5,435 nt of DNA from positions 1 through 5,435 of the forward strand of contig CALHIO010000038.1 in the NCBI GenBank assembly GCA_938030915.1. Reading direction: 5' to 3'. Positions within the stretch are counted from its first letter, which is position 1. Each line of letters starts with the position of its first letter. Below, piece after piece: positions 1-5,435 of the stretch. The stretch is from an uncultured Gemmatimonadota bacterium (GTDB lineage: Bacteria; Gemmatimonadota; Gemmatimonadetes; Longimicrobiales; Gaopeijiaceae). A program made the position numbers and the translations under genes. Below the pieces are notes generated by a model, which ran no database searches, had not been told where the DNA came from, and saw nothing but the letters and a program-made list of their open reading frames with translations.

Positions 1-3000
1 TCACGAGACTCATTGTCGACGTCGCTGCGGATGATCCCACGGCCGCCGCCGAGGCTCTGGACTTCCTGAGGTCCACCGACGGGACGCCCCCGAGCAGCCC
101 GCAGGATGGCGGTACCGAGACCGAGGACGAGGAAGAAGACGACACGTCGTCCGAGATGAACCCACTCGCCTACCCGGGACTCGCGAGTGTCGAAGTCCGC
201 ATTGCGGGTGGGGCCGTGCTGCGTCTCCCCGGTCGAGCGGAGCCGGTTCGTCCCGGCCCGATCCCCGGAAGGCCGGGTTCCGGCAGCAAGGACGATCTGG
301 ACCTCTCGAACGTCTACACCGCAGACGGCCTCCTGGGAGGCAGCCCGATCCCGAATCGTATCGACGCGATTCTCGTACCGGGCTCGGGCGGCGTATCAGC
401 GCTACCCGAGCTGGGTGCGCGGCTGGGGCTGGAGTCGACCGGGCTCGTCGTCCCGCTCGTGCACCCGGCAGCGTCGATCGAGCGCCCGGGCGCTCAACCG
501 ACGATGGTCCTCGCCGGCACCGGCAACGACCTGATCGAACAGCTCGCGGACAGCGGAAGAATCGACCTCGATGAACTGGCTCCCGGTGAAGGGCTGATCC
601 AGCTGGTCCCCCAAGCCTTCGGCTCGAAACCGGCGCTCGTGTTGACTGGAGCCGACGAAGCCGGCGCGGAGCGCGCGCTGGAACAGCTCGCGATCGGCCT
701 CCCGAACCTCGCGGACCGAGGAAAGGACCGCCCGACCGTGGATGATGTCGAGCGAGGCCTCTGGGACGCGCTAGCAGGCCACACGCCACTCGGTCAGGCC
801 GGGACCGGTATGTACAAGCTCGCTCGGATCGCACAGGCCCTGAGCGATGAGGAGATCACGTCCGCGTCCGTGCTCATGTCGGTTGAGGACGCCGACGCAG
901 GGTTGGCGTCGTGGGTCGAGGCCCGAGCGGTCGACCTCCTGGGAACCACCGAGGTCGACGTCTCCATAGACAACCGGAATGTGCTCGCCGCGAGCACCAC
1001 GATCTACGAAGAGTCGCTCACCCTTCCGTCGGAGGTGGATCGGTTCCGAGCACTCATGTCGGAACGAGTCTACCCCGGCGTCGTTGGTCAGGCCGTCCGG
1101 GTCGAGGCACGCCTGAGCGAGCCTCCGGAGGTACGTGAACAACTCGCAGCGGAGGCACGCTCGGCGCTGCTCGAAGCAGGCGCCGATCCCAACGGGACCG
1201 AGGTCGTCGTGCTCTCGGCCTTCAAGCAGGGTTACTCCTGGCTTTACGACGTCATCCGCCCACGGATCGAGGATCAGGACATCGGGGAGATCGCGATCTC
1301 TTTCCTGCGGAACGAACCCCCCGAAGACTGGCCTCAGCAGGCGATCCACACCCCCGTTCGCTGGCTGCATGAGATCTTCCCGATCGATGAGGTGCTCGCA
1401 CGTGACCTCGATCTGGAGCTGGAACAGATCCGGTTCGAAGAGGTCACGGAAGGGCCGATCTACACGGTCCGAGTCACCGATCCGTCGGGCGGGGAGATCC
1501 TCCATGAGGCCTTCGATCCTCACTACGTGATGCGACCGTACTTCGATCGCTTCGAGGATTACGAACACGTCCGGGTCACCACGGGCTGGCTCTCGGCTGA
1601 GGCCGACGGGCGTACGCTCGTGGACGAGCGCATCGCGACGGACCCCGAGACGTTCTGGGATCACTTCCAGGCGACCGTCCTTCCGACGATGTACGACCAT
1701 GTGATGGATCTGCATGACGGACTTCCTCGAGGGGGCAGCGCCGACGCTCCCTTCTTTGGTGAGTTGATCGTGGAACTCGACATGAGCGAGCCCGACTTCC
1801 GTCTCGGAGTCGATAACGAGATCCACGCGCCGATGGATGCGCTTCACGAGGAGATCTACTTCGGCACGATCGAATTTTTCGATGTGCTGGGCCGCAACTC
1901 TCGCGGCCAGGGCATCCAGTTTCCCGGGCGGATTGTCCCCGTGATGCGACCAAAGTCTGACGGTACGGCCGCGACCGCCGATATCCGTGTAACCGGCTTT
2001 GCCACATCCCGGCCTGCCGTCGTCGTTTCCTACGAGACCGCTGGCGGTGAGACGAAGCAGACTCGCCTCGATATTCCCAAGACGAGCATTGCCCGTCCAT
2101 CCGCTCGGCTCGCACGAGTACGAGCCGGAGAGCAGGGCGTATCGCATATCGGGCTTCGTGTGCGCGTCGACACCGAGTTCGACATGAGGGACAGCCTGAT
2201 CGCGGTGGCGCGAGAGCAGTCGGTCGACGAGCGGATGGTCTCGGCCGAGATGGTCGCAGGCGTCATGGAGGAGATCGAAGCGCTGCGGAGCGCCGGCATG
2301 TACATGTCCGAACTCGCGTGGCAAGGCCTCGGCTCGCTCGAGCTCTGGGCAGAGTGGACGCACGAACAGAATCCCGAGTCACGCCGGACCGTGGTGCTCC
2401 CTCCGAACGGAATGCCGGCTCCGCTGCCCGATTGGCGAGCCCTCTTGCCGGACGATTGGACGTACGAAGGGAACCGGATCGTGCAGTGGGACACGCCGAT
2501 CCCGCCACAGGAGGGTCATGAGATGCTCGCCAAGATGACCGAGGCCTTCCCTGAAGCGACGATGTATCGCGTTGGGCGCAGCTACCTCGGTAAGGACATC
2601 TGGGCGATGGACCTGATGCCCGCCGTCGACGTAAGTCACTGGTCGCACGTGAAGGCGACGACGTTCAAGCCGACGGTCATGTACTCTGCGCGTCAGCACG
2701 CGAACGAGGTCTCGTCGACGAGCCACGTGCTGCGGCACGCCGAGCTGCTGCTCACCGATCCCGAGCAGCGTGCGAAGCTGAACGCTGTCAACGTGATCAT
2801 CCATCCGTTCACGAATCCCGACGGCGCACAGACGGCCTATGATCTGTACCGGATCACACCGGACTACATCCTGCACGCGGGCTACCTCGGGCCGCTGGGC
2901 CAGGATGCGACCTCAGGCGGCGGTGCCGATCATCCGATCTATCCCGAATCCACGGTGCGGGGCCGGCTCTGGCAGATGTGGCTCCCGGACATCTTTCTCA

Positions 3001-3647
3001 ACCCCCACGGTTACCCGTCCCACCAGGTCGTTCAGCTTTTTTCGGAGTACACGGGCCTCGTCCGACGAGGCCGCGTTACCGAGAGGAACTGGGGCTTCAA
3101 CAAGGGGTGGTTCATGCCCGGCTTCGGCTACGTGGACAGTCCGGACTTTCCCCGTCACAAGGACGCCGCCTTCACGATCCGGGATTACATCACGCGCGGA
3201 ATCAACTCAAACCCCGACGTGTTCGATCTGAACCAGCGCGCCTATGCGCGCTATGAACGCTACGGGGCCCGGTACGATCCCGATGTCTACAACCTTCCGA
3301 TGACGGACAGCGTGCTGATCGAGATGCCTTTGAAAGGTTCGAGCGGAAACGGAGGCGCGTACAACCCTCGCGTAACGATTTGGAGTGGGACGACCGAGGC
3401 CCCGGACGAGACGGCGTACGGACCATGGATGGAGTTGATGGGCAAGGCCGGCCTCTCATGGGACCAGGCGATCACGGACTACCTCTACGATGGCGCCCAC
3501 AAGGTGAATCGCTCGGGATCGACCTTCTTCGGTGGCGTGACACTCCGGATGAACCGACCGAGACCGCCCGAAGAGCCGGACGATGAGCCTTTGGATGCCG
3601 CCCCAGTCGAAACCGGAGCGGACGAACGGTTGCGGGGGTCGCGGTGA
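1..3647 (+). CDS. Very large M14-family zinc carboxypeptidase-like protein, 5' partial
   Basis: The frame is open from the first complete codon (base 3) to TGA at 3645-3647, about 1,214 residues. The true start, and any signal peptide, lie upstream; the ATG at 156 is internal. Numbering from that Met, the M14 domain covers roughly residues 785-1110. It shows the zinc motif HANE (H848, E851; bases 2697-2708), the family NPDG motif (887-890), the third zinc ligand in NPHG (H951) and a catalytic-type Glu in LIEMP (E1056). These are the residues M14 peptidases use to bind zinc and activate water for peptide hydrolysis. The N-terminal region has an acidic linker (bases 117-155) and alpha/beta-like segments. 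Residues about 270-760 match no family I recognise. The last 30 residues are a Pro/Glu/Asp-rich tail. I infer a secreted or periplasmic peptidase of unknown substrate. The M14 call is firm, but exopeptidase activity is less sure because the usual carboxylate-binding Asn-Arg pair is not evident. Confidence 0.9.
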   Translation, partial: TRLIVDVAADDPTAAAEALDFLRSTDGTPPSSPQDGGTETEDEEEDDTSSEMNPLAYPGLASVEVRIAGGAVLRLPGRAEPVRPGPIPGRPGSGSKDDLDLSNVYTADGLLGGSPIPNRIDAILVPGSGGVSALPELGARLGLESTGLVVPLVHPAASIERPGAQPTMVLAGTGNDLIEQLADSGRIDLDELAPGEGLIQLVPQAFGSKPALVLTGADEAGAERALEQLAIGLPNLADRGKDRPTVDDVERGLWDALAGHTPLGQAGTGMYKLARIAQALSDEEITSASVLMSVEDADAGLASWVEARAVDLLGTTEVDVSIDNRNVLAASTTIYEESLTLPSEVDRFRALMSERVYPGVVGQAVRVEARLSEPPEVREQLAAEARSALLEAGADPNGTEVVVLSAFKQGYSWLYDVIRPRIEDQDIGEIAISFLRNEPPEDWPQQAIHTPVRWLHEIFPIDEVLARDLDLELEQIRFEEVTEGPIYTVRVTDPSGGEILHEAFDPHYVMRPYFDRFEDYEHVRVTTGWLSAEADGRTLVDERIATDPETFWDHFQATVLPTMYDHVMDLHDGLPRGGSADAPFFGELIVELDMSEPDFRLGVDNEIHAPMDALHEEIYFGTIEFFDVLGRNSRGQGIQFPGRIVPVMRPKSDGTAATADIRVTGFATSRPAVVVSYETAGGETKQTRLDIPKTSIARPSARLARVRAGEQGVSHIGLRVRVDTEFDMRDSLIAVAREQSVDERMVSAEMVAGVMEEIEALRSAGMYMSELAWQGLGSLELWAEWTHEQNPESRRTVVLPPNGMPAPLPDWRALLPDDWTYEGNRIVQWDTPIPPQEGHEMLAKMTEAFPEATMYRVGRSYLGKDIWAMDLMPAVDVSHWSHVKATTFKPTVMYSARQHANEVSSTSHVLRHAELLLTDPEQRAKLNAVNVIIHPFTNPDGAQTAYDLYRITPDYILHAGYLGPLGQDATSGGGADHPIYPESTVRGRLWQMWLPDIFLNPHGYPSHQVVQLFSEYTGLVRRGRVTERNWGFNKGWFMPGFGYVDSPDFPRHKDAAFTIRDYITRGINSNPDVFDLNQRAYARYERYGARYDPDVYNLPMTDSVLIEMPLKGSSGNGGAYNPRVTIWSGTTEAPDETAYGPWMELMGKAGLSWDQAITDYLYDGAHKVNRSGSTFFGGVTLRMNRPRPPEEPDDEPLDAAPVETGADERLRGSR

Positions 3648-3715
3648 AGCCCTTCTTTTCCTCGCTCGCGTTCGAACGTGCACTGATCCGTACCTCGACC
3701 TCCCCCGGCTCGACG

Positions 3716-4168
3716 ATGAAGAAAGCGACCCTCCCCCTGCTCGTGCCCCTCGTACTCGCCGCCTGCGGTGGAGGCGACACCCAATCCGAGGCGATGCCCG
3801 AGACGGAAGCGGCTCCCTCCGCTGGAACCGTGACGATCGTAACGCCGATGGACGGCGTGCTGATCAACGGAAACGAGATCAGCGTCACCCTGTCATCGAC
3901 GGTCGACATCCTGCCGGCGGGAGACATGACTCCAGGTACGGGACACCATCATCTGTATCTGAACGCCGATCTGACGCCGGCCGATCAGCCCGTACCGACG
4001 GTCCCCGGCAGCATCATCCATATGGGTGACGCGTCCGCGGCGTACACGTTCACGGACGTCGAGCCCGGCGAGTACCGTTTGATCGCGGTCGTCGCGGACG
4101 GTGTCCACGTGCCACTCCAGCCGTGGGTGGTCGACACGGTTCGCTTCACCGTCACCAACGACGAGTAA
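3716..4168 (+). CDS. DUF4399-domain lipoprotein
   Basis: This 150-residue protein starts with a lipoprotein signal: MKK, a hydrophobic stretch (residues 4-16) and the lipobox LAAC with Cys17, followed by GGGD. It should therefore be lipidated and membrane-anchored, facing the periplasm or surface. After a Glu/Ala/Pro-rich linker (about 21-37), residues 38-147 match the DUF4399 pattern: TPMDG near the start, GTGHHHLY (74-81), a PxP segment, IHMGD (101-105), an EPGEY turn (116-120) and DGVHVP (128-133). The family has no established function; the conserved histidines (77-79, 102, 131) could bind a metal, which is inference. I chose ATG 3716 because it gives a compact signal peptide, although no clear Shine-Dalgarno precedes it. 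An in-frame GTG at 3644 overlaps the upstream stop as GTGA and would add 24 residues ahead of the signal. The gene lies 68 bases after the M14 gene on the same strand, with no obvious terminator between, so co-transcription is likely. Confidence 0.88.
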   Translation: MKKATLPLLVPLVLAACGGGDTQSEAMPETEAAPSAGTVTIVTPMDGVLINGNEISVTLSSTVDILPAGDMTPGTGHHHLYLNADLTPADQPVPTVPGSIIHMGDASAAYTFTDVEPGEYRLIAVVADGVHVPLQPWVVDTVRFTVTNDE

Positions 4169-4190
4169 GCGCCAGTGACCCGCCTGTTCC

Positions 4191-5435
4191 TCAGCGGCTG
4201 AGCGCCCCCGCGGAGGACGCGGCATCCAAAACCTTTTCGATCGCTGCAATGAGTGACCGGATCGGGAACGGTTTCTGTACGAATGCGTGCATCGCGTCGA
4301 TCGGGGAGTCCGCCGCCGTGAACGCCCCCTCCGCGAAGCCTGACGCGAACACGGTGGGAACGGTCCCGCAGTGCTCTTCGATTTTCCGAACCAATTCGGG
4401 TCCGGACAGGTCGGGCATTCTCACATCGGTCACGATCAAGTCGAATTCCTTGCCGGCGAGCGCGTCCCTGAGCGCCTCGGTAGGGCTGCGATAGGCAAAC
4501 ACCTCGAAGCCTTCCGAGCGCAGAAGCTCGCTGAAAAGCTCGAGAACCTTCTCTTCATCATCAGCGAGGAGGACACGAAGACGGTCGGTCGATGACGCAT
4601 CAGGCGCGGCCGCCCTCAGAATGAGCTCGACCGAAGCCCCCCCAGAGTGCTTCTCGACAAGCCTGATCTGACCTCCATTCAGCGAGACAAGTCGCTCAGC
4701 CATCACCAATCCCAATCCCGAGTGTGAATCGCCCTTCGTCGTATAAAAGGGCTCGAAGGCACGACGCCTCGCCTCGGCGGTGAAGCCCTCGCCCTCATCC
4801 GTGAACAGCAGCGAGACGAGCGAGGTGTCCGGGTCGTCTGAAAAACCCCCGACCGGGCCCTGGGACCAATCCAGAGGCCGTATCGTCGTCGTGATACGAC
4901 CGGATCCACCCATCGACTCGGACGCGTTGATCGCAAGCGAAACAAGGACGTCCTGGATTGCCCGCGGGTCACATACCACCCGGGTGATCTTATTGTCCGG
5001 AGCGCTTATCACCCAGTCGATGCCAGTACCGAGAACGGGGCGCATGAGACCTTGCGCACGCTTCACAACGTCCACGAGATCGACCTCCTCCGGCTCCACC
5101 TTTCGATCTTCGCCAAGACTCTGGAGTTCTCTGACAAGCTCGGCCGCCTCTTGACTGGTTTCGAGGCTTCGAGTCAGGCTACTCAGCGCCGACTCTGATT
5201 CTCCCCCTCGGACGAGCTTGGCCGACATTTCGAGCTGGGCGGTCAGAACCGCCAGGAGATTGTTGAACTTGTGCGCGAGCCCTCCCGACACCTGAGCCGC
5301 GACCTCGACGTGGGTCAGACGGTCAAGTTGACGCTGCATGGCGAGGTTGCGCTCTTCCGTTTCAACCATCCTACGGTTCGTTTCCAACAAATCCTGCATC
5401 ATCATGTTCGCCGACTGCGCATGCATGATGAGGTC
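4191..5435 (-). CDS. Hybrid sensor histidine kinase with C-terminal receiver domain, 5' partial
   Basis: The frame stays open to the right edge, where Asp-Leu-Ile precedes the first visible Met (complement of 5424-5426), so the start and sensor region are probably outside the window. Numbering from that Met, residues 1-45 look like a signalling coiled coil. The dimerisation/phosphoacceptor domain has its H-box at 48-58 with phospho-His H52 in AHKFNN. The ATPase domain has an N-box (about 161-172, N167), a G1 box DEGEGF (210-215), an F-box FEPFYTTK (224-231) and a G2 box GLGL (237-240). The receiver (about 283-403) has the acidic pair D289/D290, phospho-acceptor D334 in TDVRMPD, S362 and K385 in QKPF, so it appears complete. 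Autophosphorylation at H52 followed by transfer to D334 is the expected chemistry. There is no output domain or HPt after the receiver, so a partner must be encoded elsewhere. Two core residues are unusual: Lys53 where Asp or Glu is usual, and Ser163 where the first N-box Asn is usual. The stimulus cannot be read from this sequence. Confidence 0.93.
   Translation of the reverse strand, partial: DLIMHAQSANMMMQDLLETNRRMVETEERNLAMQRQLDRLTHVEVAAQVSGGLAHKFNNLLAVLTAQLEMSAKLVRGGESESALSSLTRSLETSQEAAELVRELQSLGEDRKVEPEEVDLVDVVKRAQGLMRPVLGTGIDWVISAPDNKITRVVCDPRAIQDVLVSLAINASESMGGSGRITTTIRPLDWSQGPVGGFSDDPDTSLVSLLFTDEGEGFTAEARRRAFEPFYTTKGDSHSGLGLVMAERLVSLNGGQIRLVEKHSGGASVELILRAAAPDASSTDRLRVLLADDEEKVLELFSELLRSEGFEVFAYRSPTEALRDALAGKEFDLIVTDVRMPDLSGPELVRKIEEHCGTVPTVFASGFAEGAFTAADSPIDAMHAFVQKPFPIRSLIAAIEKVLDAASSAGALSR

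Noticed and set aside
156..158. ATG at 156 as the start of the M14 gene.
   Set aside because: The frame remains open and protein-like to base 3, there is no ribosome-binding site just upstream (the bases encode an acidic tract), and no signal peptide follows.
10..834. A 274-codon open frame on the - strand at the left end.
   Set aside because: The translation is dominated by Arg, Pro, Ser and Gly, typical of an off-frame reading of GC-rich coding DNA. The + strand frame through the same bases is continuous with the M14 protein.
771..2363. A 530-codon open frame on the - strand inside the M14 gene.
   Set aside because: It is antisense to a gene with clear domain motifs, its translation is rich in Arg, Gly and Pro or His with no recognisable motif, and long antisense frames are expected in GC-rich DNA.
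3669..3678. Perfect 10-base palindrome CGTTCGAACG in the gap before the lipoprotein gene, as a possible operator.
   Set aside because: It is short, appears once in this gap, and no promoter boxes are recognisable near it; such palindromes arise by chance in GC-rich DNA.
4190..4202. Inverted repeat CTCAG-CGG-CTGAG over the kinase stop codon, as a possible terminator.
   Set aside because: The stem is only five base pairs with a three-base loop and no T-run follows on either strand, so it is too weak to call.
5424..5426. The Met at the right end as the true start of the kinase.
   Set aside because: Codons continue upstream to the window edge without a stop, and starting here would leave only a coiled coil before the H-box with no sensor part, so a 5' partial gene is more likely.

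Overview
The window is GC-rich, almost fully coding DNA from what looks like a diderm (Gram-negative type) bacterium. The evidence is a lipobox-bearing lipoprotein, a hybrid two-component kinase and a very large extracytoplasmic-type M14 peptidase. Such large M14 proteins next to small lipoproteins recall Gemmatimonadota or similar environmental lineages, but that placement is inference only and no marker gene is present.

Layout: (1) From the left edge to 3647 on the + strand runs one very long reading frame, cut by the window start. Its C-terminal third is a zinc carboxypeptidase-like (M14) domain with an intact HxxE...H...E active-site set. The roughly 800 residues before it belong to no family I can name. 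(2) After a 68-base gap, a short + strand gene (3716-4168) encodes a lipoprotein with a DUF4399 domain rich in conserved histidines. (3) Only 22 bases further on, and facing the other way, is a hybrid sensor histidine kinase (4191 to the right edge, - strand) with kinase core and C-terminal receiver. Its N-terminal sensor part lies outside the window.

The peptidase and the lipoprotein are co-directional and close enough to be co-transcribed, and both products are probably outside the cytoplasm. The kinase converges on them and shares no obvious function. I see no RNA gene, CRISPR array, insertion sequence, integrase, toxin-antitoxin or defence module, and no gene-free stretch longer than about 70 bases. 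I do not see a new multi-gene system. The points most worth a second look are the unassigned bulk of the peptidase, the altered residue next to the kinase phospho-histidine, and the histidine cluster of the DUF4399 lipoprotein.
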